Below, piece after piece: positions 1-8,378 of a DNA stretch of 29,764 bases. This stretch comes from TTA-H9 sp002071415. GTDB lineage: Bacteria; Bacteroidota; Bacteroidia; Bacteroidales; TTA-H9. The notes under the pieces are model-generated. The model ran no database searches. It saw nothing but the letters and a program-made list of their open reading frames with translations, and was not told where the DNA came from. A program made the translations under genes and the position numbers. The stretch is taken from NCBI GenBank assembly GCA_035411425.1, contig DAONSX010000025.1:1-29764 (forward strand). Reading direction: 5' to 3'. Positions within the stretch are counted from its first letter, which is position 1. Each line of letters begins with the position of its first letter.

Positions 1-36
1 ACCCGATTATTTTATCTTTTTTGAAATTATATTACC

Positions 37-44
37 TAATTTTG
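37..44 (+). promoter_or_regulatory. Possible Bacteroidota -7 promoter element for the permease gene
   Basis: The octamer TAATTTTG matches the Bacteroidota primary-sigma -7 consensus TAnnTTTG. It lies 57 nt before the chosen ATG. I found no well-spaced -33 TTTG box, so support is modest. Confidence 0.35.
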
Positions 45-101
45 GAGGGTTTTGGATTAAACAAGGATGTGCAAATTTACGGAACTATGGAAATCTGACG
101 G

Positions 102-1337
102 ATGGGACCTTTCTATATCGCACTCATTATTTTTATTCTTACATATACGGGCATCATCTTTACCCGTTTGCCAGGAGTAAATATCGATAGACCCTCAGCA
201 GCCTTCTTTGGCGCAATAGCCATGGTGCTCTTTGGTATTCTGAGCTTTGATGAAGCGATAGCAGCCATCGATTTCAATACCATCGGATTACTGCTGGGTA
301 TGATGATCATCATTGCTACTCTGCAATTAGATGGTTTTTTTGCTTTCGTCGCCTCCCAGACAATCCGAATCGCCCGAACTCCCTTTAAATTACTCATCGC
401 CATCACGCTGTTTACGGGTATAACAAGTGCTTTTTTAGTAAACGACGCCGTAGTTCTTTTTATCACTCCATTAATTATCAATTTGTGCAAGAATGGCCAG
501 CTCAACCCTATTCCCTTTCTGATTGCCGAAATTTTGGCGGCTAATACAGGAAGTTTGATGACTATGACAGGCAACCCGCAAAATATGCTCATCGGCATAA
601 ACTCTGGGATTCCTTATACCGAATTCCTGCTTCGCCTTCTGCCTATTACACTTTCAGGCCTTTTTATCATTATATTGGTTATCAGGTTACTATACAATAA
701 AACCTTTTCACAGAAACATGAGTTCACTTTCGATAAAAATGTCTTTCAATATAATTTTCGCTCGATGCAATGGTCAGTTATTATTCTGGCTGGAGTTATC
801 GTGATGTTTTTCTTTCAACATCTGCTTCATCTCAGTATTCCTTTGATATCATTGACTGGGGCTGCACTTATATTGATTTTTGGAAAAGTCAAGCCATCCA
901 TAGTGATCAAGCAAATCGACTGGGTTCTTCTGCTTTTTTTTGCTTCCTTGTTCATTGTGGTTCATGGAGTAGAAAAGGTAGGCCTTTTTGATCGTTTTAT
1001 TACGGGGAATTTACTTGTAGAAAACAGTAGAAGCCTCGTCTTTATCCATATTATCAGTTTAGTTTTTTCACAGCTAATTAGCAATGTGCCTTTGACGGTA
1101 GTCATGCTGCCCATGATGAAAACTGCCGGTAGCGAAATTTTATGGCTTGGGCTGGCTTCAGCTTCTACATTGGCTGGAAATGCTACTATCATTGGTGCAA
1201 TGGCTAACCTTATCGTAATAGAATCAGCCCAAAACAAAGGCGTAAAAATATCATTCATGGATTTCTTCAAACCCGGCATTATAGTTAGCCTTTCCACCTT
1301 ATTGATATCATTTCTGGTTTTGATAGCTCAACTTTAA
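102..1337 (+). CDS. ArsB/NhaD-superfamily ion permease (SLC13-like)
   Basis: A polytopic inner-membrane protein of 411 residues with about ten hydrophobic segments over its whole length. It resembles the ArsB/NhaD/SLC13 ion-transporter superfamily, whose members move anions such as arsenite or dicarboxylates, or exchange Na+ for H+. The visible signature is a pair of related re-entrant motifs, one near residues 150-165 (TMTGNPQNMLIG) and one near 360-375 (AGNATIIGAMANLIVIE). Such inverted-repeat Asn/Gly motifs line the substrate site in this superfamily. Length is normal for the family (about 400-430). The ATG at 102 is chosen because an ATG at 88 in the same region runs into a stop after three codons. 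The next gene starts 32 nt downstream and has its own promoter-like element. The substrate cannot be told from sequence; no arsenic genes are nearby, so an arsenite role is not supported. Confidence 0.85.
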   Translation: MGPFYIALIIFILTYTGIIFTRLPGVNIDRPSAAFFGAIAMVLFGILSFDEAIAAIDFNTIGLLLGMMIIIATLQLDGFFAFVASQTIRIARTPFKLLIAITLFTGITSAFLVNDAVVLFITPLIINLCKNGQLNPIPFLIAEILAANTGSLMTMTGNPQNMLIGINSGIPYTEFLLRLLPITLSGLFIIILVIRLLYNKTFSQKHEFTFDKNVFQYNFRSMQWSVIILAGVIVMFFFQHLLHLSIPLISLTGAALILIFGKVKPSIVIKQIDWVLLLFFASLFIVVHGVEKVGLFDRFITGNLLVENSRSLVFIHIISLVFSQLISNVPLTVVMLPMMKTAGSEILWLGLASASTLAGNATIIGAMANLIVIESAQNKGVKISFMDFFKPGIIVSLSTLLISFLVLIAQL

Positions 1338-1355
1338 CAGGATTCACTTTTTCCT

Positions 1356-1363
1356 TAATTTTG
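1356..1363 (+). promoter_or_regulatory. -7 promoter element immediately before the PHP-like gene
   Basis: TAATTTTG fits TAnnTTTG and ends only 6 nt before the ATG at 1370. If used, the transcript would begin within a few bases of the start codon. No good -33 TTTG lies at the usual 17-23 nt distance. Confidence 0.45.
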
Positions 1364-1369
1364 TAGATT

Positions 1370-2623
1370 ATGGTAAAAAGAAGACCTCAAAGGTTTTTTA
1401 GATATATAAAAAAAGCGGGTAGAATGATTGCATATCTGGTATTATTTTTCATTGGCCTGATTTTGTTGATTACGTTATGGTATTATACAAGTTGCCCGGT
1501 TTACACTTTTTCTCCTCCAAACCCATTTAAAGGGGACAGTTTGTATAATCCCTACATGAATATTTCAGAGAAAAAATGGTGGAAAGGCAATTTTCAGGTT
1601 CAGTCCAGAGCTTGGGGAGGAATTACTTCAGGGAGAGGCAATTCCAATGAGAAGATTGAAAAAATTTATTCCAGTTTAGGTTATGACATTATAGCTACCT
1701 CCGATTATCAAAAAATTAATCGTTTTGGAATTCGAAAACCATCCTATATTCCAACCTATGAACATGGTTATGGAATTCATAAAACACATCAAATCTGTTT
1801 AGGTAGCCAGAAGGTTCTTTGGCGTGATTACCCGTTTTATCAAGGTTTGAACCATAAACAACATATCCTAAACTGCCTCGGCATCCAAAATGAAATCATC
1901 GCCATTGCCCATCCTGATTTACGTGATGGGTACCTAAAAGAAGAAATGAAATATTTATCAGGGTATCACCTGATGGAGGTATTCAACAGAGCGCGAACCA
2001 GTCTTGCTCATTGGGATAGTGCCCTTAGTTCGGGTTATCCTGCTTTCCTTCTTGCCAACGACGATGCTCACAATGTAACCAACCCCTACGAAATTGGAAG
2101 ATATGCCACCTTTGTACAATCAGATACACTCGTTGCTCGACATATATTGGAAGCCTTGAAAAAAGGCAGAGCTTATGGCGTAAGAATTGCCTATAAAGAA
2201 GGGGAGACTTTAGAAGAAAAAAAACTCCATGCTCTTCGATTGCCTTCACTAAAAGAAGTAAGCTTTTCGAATGATACCCTAAAAATAAAAGTATCACCAT
2301 CAGCTTCGGAGTTCAGGTTTGTCGGTCAAAATGGAGTAATTCTCAAAAATGTAAAAGAAACCAATTTCGCCTATTATGTAATCAAACCCTCCGATACCTA
2401 TATTCGAACCGAAATAAGCTTCCCTTCTCAGGATATAATCTTTTTGAATCCCATTTTTCGTTATCAGGGAGGCAAGATCACATGGCCCATTCGATATATT
2501 ATTAATCGGCAAGCCAGTTTTATACATTATATACTCTGGGGAAGCGGAGGGTTAATTCTTCTTTTTATGTCAGGTTTATTAATCAAAAAACACCATTTCA
2601 GGAAAGCGCATGAAAACCAATGA
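1370..2623 (+). CDS. Membrane-anchored PHP-like protein with a degenerate metal site
   Basis: A 417-residue protein with one transmembrane helix near residues 19-39, a globular PHP-like domain at about 70-260, a beta-rich region at about 285-370 and a second helix at about 388-406. PHP domains are metal-dependent phosphoesterases. Their usual opening is H-x-H-S followed by T-D-H. Here the corresponding segments read Q76-V-Q78-S79 and S101-D102-Y103, so three metal-binding histidines are replaced. Later motifs survive: E121 with H127/H130, H171 in AHPDL, and D212-A-H214. The fold assignment is therefore good, but the catalytic site is incomplete, and the protein may be a pseudoenzyme or bind fewer metals. 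Its last 14 bases overlap the next gene, which suggests coupled translation with the glycosyltransferase. Most of it probably lies outside the cytoplasmic membrane between two anchors. Substrate unknown. Confidence 0.75.
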   Translation: MVKRRPQRFFRYIKKAGRMIAYLVLFFIGLILLITLWYYTSCPVYTFSPPNPFKGDSLYNPYMNISEKKWWKGNFQVQSRAWGGITSGRGNSNEKIEKIYSSLGYDIIATSDYQKINRFGIRKPSYIPTYEHGYGIHKTHQICLGSQKVLWRDYPFYQGLNHKQHILNCLGIQNEIIAIAHPDLRDGYLKEEMKYLSGYHLMEVFNRARTSLAHWDSALSSGYPAFLLANDDAHNVTNPYEIGRYATFVQSDTLVARHILEALKKGRAYGVRIAYKEGETLEEKKLHALRLPSLKEVSFSNDTLKIKVSPSASEFRFVGQNGVILKNVKETNFAYYVIKPSDTYIRTEISFPSQDIIFLNPIFRYQGGKITWPIRYIINRQASFIHYILWGSGGLILLFMSGLLIKKHHFRKAHENQ

Positions 2624-4184
2624 ACGAAATATACTTCTCATTTTGTTAGGGAGCTCATTTCTGATAAGATTTTTACTGTCGTTTTGGTTAGAGCTTGGCA
2701 ATGACGAAGTTTATTATTACACCTATGCACTTTATCCTGCCTGGTCATATTTCGACCATCCGCCAATGGTTGGATGGGTTATCCGAATTTTTTCGCTCAA
2801 TCTTTTAGTTCAAGGCGAATGGGCAGTACGATTTGCCTCGGTAGCTCTTGGAACACTCAATACTTATCTAATTTACGTTCTCGGTAAATTTATAAAAAAC
2901 AGAGAGGCAGGCATTTATGCTGCCCTTCTTTATACATCTTCTATTTATTGTTTTGTTATTTTCGGTTTATTTATTCTGCCCGACACTCCTCAAAGCACTT
3001 TCTGGTTGCTGGCAATATTTGCATTTCTGAAGAGTATTATCTCATCCGAACTGAACAAAAACTCCCGTTCATGGCTACTTGCAGCAGGCGTCTTCACGGG
3101 TTTGGCCATGCTTTCCAAATATACCTCGGCCTTCTTATGGGCCGGAGCAGGAGCTTATATCCTTTTCTTCAACCGTAAATGGCTGAAATCAAAAGAATTA
3201 TATATCTCCATCCTTCTCTCAGCCTTATTTTTTCTTCCCGTAATACTCTGGAACGTTCAAAACGACTGGATTAGCTTTACTTACCATGGAGAAAGAGTCG
3301 ATTTCTCGAAAGGAAGATTTCGTATAGATTATTTGATGAGCGAACTGGGAGGGCAATTCCTCTATAACAATCCTGTGGCAGTTGTAACTGTCTTTATAGC
3401 CGCCATCAATTTTATGAAAGGTAAACATTATATCAGCAAGCCCCAAGGCAATTTTTTACTTCTCATTTCATTTCCTATCATTTTTATATTTATCATCATT
3501 TCAACCTTCAGGGCGACATTGCCCCATTGGAGCGGGCCTGGCTATCATGCTCTCATCTTGATGGGAGGATGCTGGCTGGCGTGGAAGCGCGAAACGAGTA
3601 GACAGAAGAAAATTCCATTCCATCTTCGAGCAGCACTATCCTTTCTGATATTAGTCTTGATTGCGGGAATTGCTCAGATTCAATTTAGCTTGTTGATAAA
3701 ACCCGATGTACAAAAAGGGGTTTTCAGAGGAAAAAAAGATTTTTCACTCGATATGTATGGTTGGAGACAGATGGGGAAAAATTTTTCCGATATTCAACAA
3801 AGAGATGAAAAACAAGGAAAAATCAGACCCAATGCACCCATTATTAGCTTTCGATGGTTCCCAGCCGCCAACCTCGACTATTATGTAGCCAAACCCAATC
3901 AGACTTATGTATTGGCTATGGGCAATCTGGAACGAATTCATCATTACGCATGGATAAACCAATATCGCGGCGGTTTTCACCAAGGAATGGATGCATGGTA
4001 TATAGTTTCAGGAAGAGATTATAAAGACCCTTCACAACTTTGCGAAGATTGCTGGGCAACCATAGTCCCGACAGACACCGTACCCATTATCCGTAACCAT
4101 GACACTGTGATGTATTTTCTTATATATCACCTGAAAAATTTACAAACTCTGCCTGCTGATCCCCTTACAACCATAGGAAATTAG
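2610..4184 (+). CDS. PMT/ArnT-like integral-membrane glycosyltransferase (GT39/GT83 type)
   Basis: A 524-residue polytopic protein of the GT-C fold. Such enzymes move a sugar from a polyprenyl-phosphate donor to an acceptor on the periplasmic side. The first large loop carries the acidic signature N31-D32-E33 followed by VYYY, then a second conserved segment, FDHPPMVGW, at about 48-56. Both are typical of the PMT/ArnT superfamily. A further ILPDTPQ motif lies near residue 120. About ten to eleven transmembrane helices fill residues 10-360, followed by a soluble C-terminal domain of about 150 residues. The ATG overlaps the end of the PHP-like gene by 14 bases, so the two are likely co-translated and may act on the same cell-envelope glycan or lipid. 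Acceptor and donor cannot be named from the sequence. A hairpin follows at 4200. Confidence 0.85.
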   Translation: MKTNERNILLILLGSSFLIRFLLSFWLELGNDEVYYYTYALYPAWSYFDHPPMVGWVIRIFSLNLLVQGEWAVRFASVALGTLNTYLIYVLGKFIKNREAGIYAALLYTSSIYCFVIFGLFILPDTPQSTFWLLAIFAFLKSIISSELNKNSRSWLLAAGVFTGLAMLSKYTSAFLWAGAGAYILFFNRKWLKSKELYISILLSALFFLPVILWNVQNDWISFTYHGERVDFSKGRFRIDYLMSELGGQFLYNNPVAVVTVFIAAINFMKGKHYISKPQGNFLLLISFPIIFIFIIISTFRATLPHWSGPGYHALILMGGCWLAWKRETSRQKKIPFHLRAALSFLILVLIAGIAQIQFSLLIKPDVQKGVFRGKKDFSLDMYGWRQMGKNFSDIQQRDEKQGKIRPNAPIISFRWFPAANLDYYVAKPNQTYVLAMGNLERIHHYAWINQYRGGFHQGMDAWYIVSGRDYKDPSQLCEDCWATIVPTDTVPIIRNHDTVMYFLIYHLKNLQTLPADPLTTIGN

Positions 4185-4199
4185 TACACATCCTATGAA

Positions 4200-4216
4200 G
4201 GGAGATCCTCTCTCCC
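4200..4216. terminator. Weak hairpin between convergent genes
   Basis: GGGAGA and TCTCCC form a 6-bp stem with a 5-nt loop, 16 nt after the stop of the glycosyltransferase gene and before the convergent HdeD-like gene. No T-run follows, so intrinsic termination is only possible. Nothing else is visible in 4185-4325. Confidence 0.25.
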
Positions 4217-4325
4217 CCGTTATCAACCGTAAAATGTATGGCCAAATGCTTCTGACATGAAAAACAGGTAAGCCATGCATAAAGCAGACGTAAAGGGAAA
4301 AGTCTATACTGTCGACAAGATTTTC

Positions 4326-4895
4326 TTATTCAGGTTCGATAATATCGCCTTCTTCAGTGAGGGTTTTCAATTCTTTACGCAAGTGCCACGCCATAACCAA
4401 CTCAGAAATTCCATAGAGCATAAGCAATACACCCAGAAAAATGAGCAAGGCCTGAGCACTCTTAAACGGATCATATAGCATGATGATGCCCGCAACAATA
4501 ACTATGAGAGAAATGGAAAAATAAAACCACGACCACCCATATCGGCTCCTAACGCTCAATCCAACCATTAGCTGAAATGCACCCAAAAACAAAAGACCAA
4601 TGCCCAATATGATGACAAAGAACTTCACTATATTTTGAGGCATAGCAATAAATAATATCCCTATAATCAAATTGAACACCGTTTGAAGAAGCAGAATATT
4701 TTTAGCTCCCAGATTTTTTTCTCTAAGAGCAAAAATTAAAGAGACAAGACCTCCTATTAAAACACATAAACCAGCAGAAAAGATAATGCCTTCGAGAGTC
4801 AGTCCTGGAATAAACACAGCCAATCCTCCTATCAATATGGCAATTAGGCCTCTTATAAGAGCACTGCGCGAACTCGTAAAACTTCTGTTTTTCAT
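4326..4895 (-). CDS. HdeD/DUF308 family membrane protein
   Basis: A 189-residue protein with six predicted transmembrane helices (about 12-32, 34-56, 66-85, 90-112, 121-141 and 147-170) in the paired-helix arrangement of the HdeD (DUF308) family. The family hallmark of short Gly-rich helices and a YDPF motif (residues 141-144) after helix five is present. The E. coli HdeD member is linked to acid-stress tolerance, but the molecular function of the family is not settled. The C-terminus is a short acidic tail (EEGDIIEPE) after a Lys/Arg-rich stretch, probably cytoplasmic. The gene stands alone on the minus strand, facing the glycosyltransferase gene. I found no clear TAnnTTTG element before it. 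Confidence 0.8.
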   Translation of the reverse strand: MKNRSFTSSRSALIRGLIAILIGGLAVFIPGLTLEGIIFSAGLCVLIGGLVSLIFALREKNLGAKNILLLQTVFNLIIGILFIAMPQNIVKFFVIILGIGLLFLGAFQLMVGLSVRSRYGWSWFYFSISLIVIVAGIIMLYDPFKSAQALLIFLGVLLMLYGISELVMAWHLRKELKTLTEEGDIIEPE

Positions 4896-5471
4896 AGAAT
4901 ATGTTTTTTAAGTTTAAAGCGAAATTATACAAAAACCTATAATAAACAAGATCGATAAACCAAATAATGATTTATCAGTATATATGAGCTATAAAATTAG
5001 CGACTTCGATGAGTATCCATTTATTCAATAACCAGACTTCAATGAATTGATTTATTTTGAATTAATCACAAATTTCAGCTCTCTATCATAGTAATCGACC
5101 TCAATATTTCCGACGATATTCATGCAAATGTTGGAATGAAAATAAGAATCCTTTTGCTGATTCATGATTACCATAAAGCAAACTGGTGGTTGCACCAATG
5201 GGTACTCTTGCCTGCACTTGTGAATCGATTGAAAAGCCATTTGAGTTTGGTTTGGATAATTGGGGAAAAATATATCTGAACGAACTGCAATCATATCTAT
5301 GACGAAACCTAATAAAATATTCGATTTCAGGATTTGGCCAATAAGCGCAAAAGCCCTGTATGTGGTTCGTTCAAGTCAAACTTCGAAGAGTTGAAATAAA
5401 CACCTCAGCATGACCTGGTCTATTGATAAAAATCGAGAGAATGAAAAATCAATAAGTTTTTATCTCATCAA
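4896..5471. other. 576-bp intergenic region without a convincing gene
   Basis: AT-rich sequence between the HdeD-like gene and the sigma-54 regulator, both on the minus strand. The only longer open frame (5052-5294, minus, 80 codons) is unusually rich in Asn, Gln, His and Cys compared with neighbouring proteins and matches no family I know. I treat it as probably non-coding. No strong hairpin, repeat or tRNA was seen. Confidence 0.5.
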
Positions 5472-6716
5472 TCATTCAAGATTAAATTCCTTGATTTTAC
5501 GATAGAGGGTGCGTTCAGAGATGCCGAGTTCGGCTGCGGCTCCTTTACGTTTACCATTGTGTTTGGCCAATGCCCGCTTGATGAGTTCGATTTCCTTCTT
5601 TTGAAGTGAAAGGCTATCATCAATTACTTCGGGTTCTATAATAGGTTCATCAATTTTGCCGGCTACTTCGTAATGCACATCTTCAAAAGGCGAAGATTTG
5701 GCGATGAAACCCGGATCATCCTTATAATCTCTTACCAATTTATTAATTATAGGAGCATTATTCTGTTTCATCTCCTGAGTAATCCCATTCTGGTTAATAA
5801 TTTCAAATACGAGTTTCTTCAAATCATTGATATCTTTTTTCATTTCGAAAAGGACCTTATAAAGCAAGTCGCGTTCTGAAATTTCCTGACTCGAAAGAAA
5901 TTCCTTGTGATAGAGGACTGGCAAATCGTGATGGTGGGGGTCGGGAAGATATTTAGCTAATATTTGGGCAGTCACTAAGCGATCTTGTTCGATGATACTG
6001 ATTTGTTCGGTAATATTTTTCAATTGACGAATGTTGCCAGGCCAGCGATAATTGATAAGCATTTGCTGGGCTTCATCATCGAGTTGAATTGGAGGCATAC
6101 GATACTTTTCGGCAAAATCGAGGGCAAATTTTCTAAACAACAGGTAAATATCTTCTTTCCGCTCGCGTAAAGGCGGAATAATAATAGGGACAGAATTCAA
6201 ACGATAATACAAATCTTGCCGGAATTTACCTTTTTCGATGGCAGCGTGTACATCTATATTGGTAGCTGCTACTACCCTCACATCTGTTTTCAATACTTTC
6301 GATGAGCCAACCCTGATGAATTCGCCTGTTTCAAGCACCCTCAGCAATCTTACCTGTGTGGAGAGTGGAAGTTCAGCAACTTCATCCAAAAATATAGTCC
6401 CGCCATCCACCACCTCAAAATAGCCTTTGCGGGAATCGAGTGCTCCAGTGAATGAACCTTTCTCGTGCCCAAACAGTTCGGAATCTATTGTGCCTTCAGG
6501 AATAGCTCCGCAGTTCACTGCAATATAAGGCCCGTGTTTCCGTGGACTTAAGTAATGTATAATTTGAGGAAAAAACTCTTTCCCGGTTCCACTTTCGCCA
6601 GTTACCAATACAGTAAGATCGGTTGGAGCTACCTGACGCGCAATATCGATGGCTCTGTTTAGTAAGGGAGAATTCCCAATTATGCCAAACCTTTGTTTAA
6701 TGGATTCAATATCCAT
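5472..6716 (-). CDS. Sigma-54-dependent transcriptional activator (AAA+ and Fis-type HTH, no receiver domain)
   Basis: A 414-residue bacterial enhancer-binding protein that would hydrolyse ATP to open RpoN (sigma-54) promoters. It has almost no N-terminal sensor domain. The AAA+ domain spans about 10-245 with Walker A GESGTGKE (40-47), the sigma-54 contact loop as GSFTGA (87-92, with Ser instead of the usual Ala), Walker B FLDE (109-112) and the RWPGNIRQL segment typical of the sensor II region. A linker of about 120 residues leads to a Fis/HTH_8 DNA-binding domain at about 385-414 (KGAAAELGISERTLYRKIKEF). A TTG ten codons upstream is possible, but the ATG at 6716 matches the family's usual start just before the AAA+ domain and is preferred. 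Without a receiver, activity may be controlled by a partner or by expression level. I recall that close Bacteroidales relatives often sit directly before an lptE gene. No such gene follows here. Confidence 0.9.
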   Translation of the reverse strand: MDIESIKQRFGIIGNSPLLNRAIDIARQVAPTDLTVLVTGESGTGKEFFPQIIHYLSPRKHGPYIAVNCGAIPEGTIDSELFGHEKGSFTGALDSRKGYFEVVDGGTIFLDEVAELPLSTQVRLLRVLETGEFIRVGSSKVLKTDVRVVAATNIDVHAAIEKGKFRQDLYYRLNSVPIIIPPLRERKEDIYLLFRKFALDFAEKYRMPPIQLDDEAQQMLINYRWPGNIRQLKNITEQISIIEQDRLVTAQILAKYLPDPHHHDLPVLYHKEFLSSQEISERDLLYKVLFEMKKDINDLKKLVFEIINQNGITQEMKQNNAPIINKLVRDYKDDPGFIAKSSPFEDVHYEVAGKIDEPIIEPEVIDDSLSLQKKEIELIKRALAKHNGKRKGAAAELGISERTLYRKIKEFNLE

Positions 6717-7204
6717 AGCAGAGTTAGAATGATTTAATTTGTTCAAATAAATATAATAAACTAAAACAGAAAAATAAAATATAACACCTCAAGTCCAATT
6801 CTGCATTTTCTTTCTCGAAAACCCTTGTAAAGATTAAATATAAAGGCTCTGAAATATTCATCATTCGAAAAAACACCATAAGAATGAAATTCCACAAAGA
6901 TAAAACATTTTGAGGAAATTTGAACGAAATTTTACCAAGAGGTTAAAAAATCCATCTCCATTCTTTATGGTTTATGTCAAAGTTACAAATGCATAAACTC
7001 TTCATATATTATAATAAATGAATTCTGAATTATAAACACCTTACACAAGCACATAACTTCTTTGAGCTACTCTTTGTATGAGGTGATTTATGAAATCATT
7101 AATACCCTAAAGAATAAAAGTAAGTCTAACCCACAGTATAGTAAGAAAGCAACCAAATACCTCCGCTCTTGAGATTTTTCGGCAATAGAATCGACGGCAA
7201 TTAG
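6717..7204. other. 488-bp intergenic region upstream of the sigma-54 regulator
   Basis: AT-rich non-coding DNA between the end of the QmoC-like gene and the start of the sigma-54 regulator. A TTTATTTG string (minus strand, about 6744-6751) resembles a -7 element with one mismatch and would give a leader of about 25 nt for the regulator. I see no TGGCAC-N5-TTGC sigma-54 promoter, no gene and no strong terminator. Confidence 0.45.
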
Positions 7205-8266
7205 CTATTGAGCTATGGCAAGAGATTTTATCTTTGAAAAATACATGGCAAAAGACCGGTAGAGAAAATGTGTCCATTTCCCGAAAGGCACGATAATAAG
7301 AGCCCATTGAGCAAGAATGGTAAAATGGATAATATACACCCACTTATTGTTTTCTATTATACCAGTATCGATAAACAGACGTACGAAAAAGGCAGTTAAT
7401 CCCATAATCATAAGCCAGATAACGAATAACCAATCGGAGAGCTGAGAAAATTTGTTCAAAGCTTTGTTCTTATTAATACGACTCGAAACAAAATCAATAG
7501 TAATTATAAAAATAAAAAAGCTCTCTACATAACCCAAAATAACGACAAAAAGGCTTTCGGTGTTGAACCAGTTAAGGAATACTGTCGTAAAGAGTAGCGA
7601 AAGGTAGGCGATTACCAAAATAAAATGTTCCAACCAACGGAAATTGTCTTTTGTTTCACAATCTTTCATGCGTTTCTGCGTAAACATGTGAACAAACAAG
7701 TCACTCAGTGCAATGAAATATATTTTAGGATGAGCTTTGACGTTAGGTTTGAGAATGGTAAAATACCACATGCGCAGAAGATTAGGTATAAAGATTACCA
7801 ATAATACCATGAAAATAACTGTCATTTCGAAAAGATGGCCAACATGCATCATATTTTGCAGATTCCATGCGAAAGAATCGGCTAAAATTAAAACAGCGGC
7901 AAAAATTAAAACGAATGCGAGGATTGTAACAGAGAGCGAACGGTAAAATACTCCGGAAAGTCCCGTCCAATCATATTTCGAAGTTAGCCATCGACGAAGC
8001 GACATCATCAGTTCACCTGGTTCAGCCTGACGCGGGCATTGTATGGAACAATCACCACAATAGTAACATTCCCATGGTTTAAGCGAAGCCTTTAGTTCAT
8101 TTTCAAGCCCTAAAGTCGCATAACGTATCAATTCACGTGGGAAAGAATCCTCGGCATTAGATAAAGAACAAGTGGCCGTACAATTCCCGCAGTTAAAACA
8201 AGCATGAAAATCGTTCGAACCATATTTCGATAACTCAATAGCAAATTTTGGATTTACCTTTGACAT
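7205..8266 (-). CDS. QmoC-type HdrC/cytochrome b-like membrane fusion protein
   Basis: A 353-residue protein joining an HdrC-like iron-sulfur domain to a membrane domain, the architecture of QmoC, which links soluble Hdr-type flavoproteins to the quinone pool. Two complete [4Fe-4S] motifs are visible: C23-C26-C29-C33 and C67-C70-C73-C77. From about residue 108 there are roughly six hydrophobic helices. Histidines within or beside helices (H141/H144, H214, H324, H333) are candidates for b-type haem ligation. The protein would pass electrons between the cytoplasmic HdrA-type partners and menaquinone. It is the last gene of the minus-strand redox cluster, 112 nt after the second hdrA. HdrC alone is only about 190 residues, so the fusion is clear. 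The direction of electron flow (quinone reduction or oxidation) cannot be read from sequence. Confidence 0.88.
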   Translation of the reverse strand: MSKVNPKFAIELSKYGSNDFHACFNCGNCTATCSLSNAEDSFPRELIRYATLGLENELKASLKPWECYYCGDCSIQCPRQAEPGELMMSLRRWLTSKYDWTGLSGVFYRSLSVTILAFVLIFAAVLILADSFAWNLQNMMHVGHLFEMTVIFMVLLVIFIPNLLRMWYFTILKPNVKAHPKIYFIALSDLFVHMFTQKRMKDCETKDNFRWLEHFILVIAYLSLLFTTVFLNWFNTESLFVVILGYVESFFIFIITIDFVSSRINKNKALNKFSQLSDWLFVIWLMIMGLTAFFVRLFIDTGIIENNKWVYIIHFTILAQWALIIVPFGKWTHFLYRSFAMYFSKIKSLAIAQ

Positions 8267-8378
8267 AACAATTTATCTTTCAATTTATCAATGAAAATTC
8301 ATATTCAGTTTAAAAAACATACCTATAAATCAAGCCTGTCGAATTTTAATCCATCCCTCAAAGAGCAGAAAATCCTTT

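Noticed and set aside
113..598. 161-codon open frame opposite the permease
   Set aside because: Antisense shadow of a hydrophobic coding region with no domain.
102..1337. Arsenite efflux pump ArsB
   Set aside because: Only superfamily-level resemblance; no ArsR, ArsC or ArsA gene is nearby.
5052..5294. 80-codon open frame on the minus strand
   Set aside because: Composition (many Asn, Gln, His, Cys; few Lys and Glu) differs from neighbouring proteins, there is no family resemblance and no promoter element, so I left it as part of the intergenic region.
6717..6746. TTG start for the sigma-54 regulator ten codons upstream
   Set aside because: The ATG at 6716 matches the usual family start, and the TTG overlaps the only promoter-like string.
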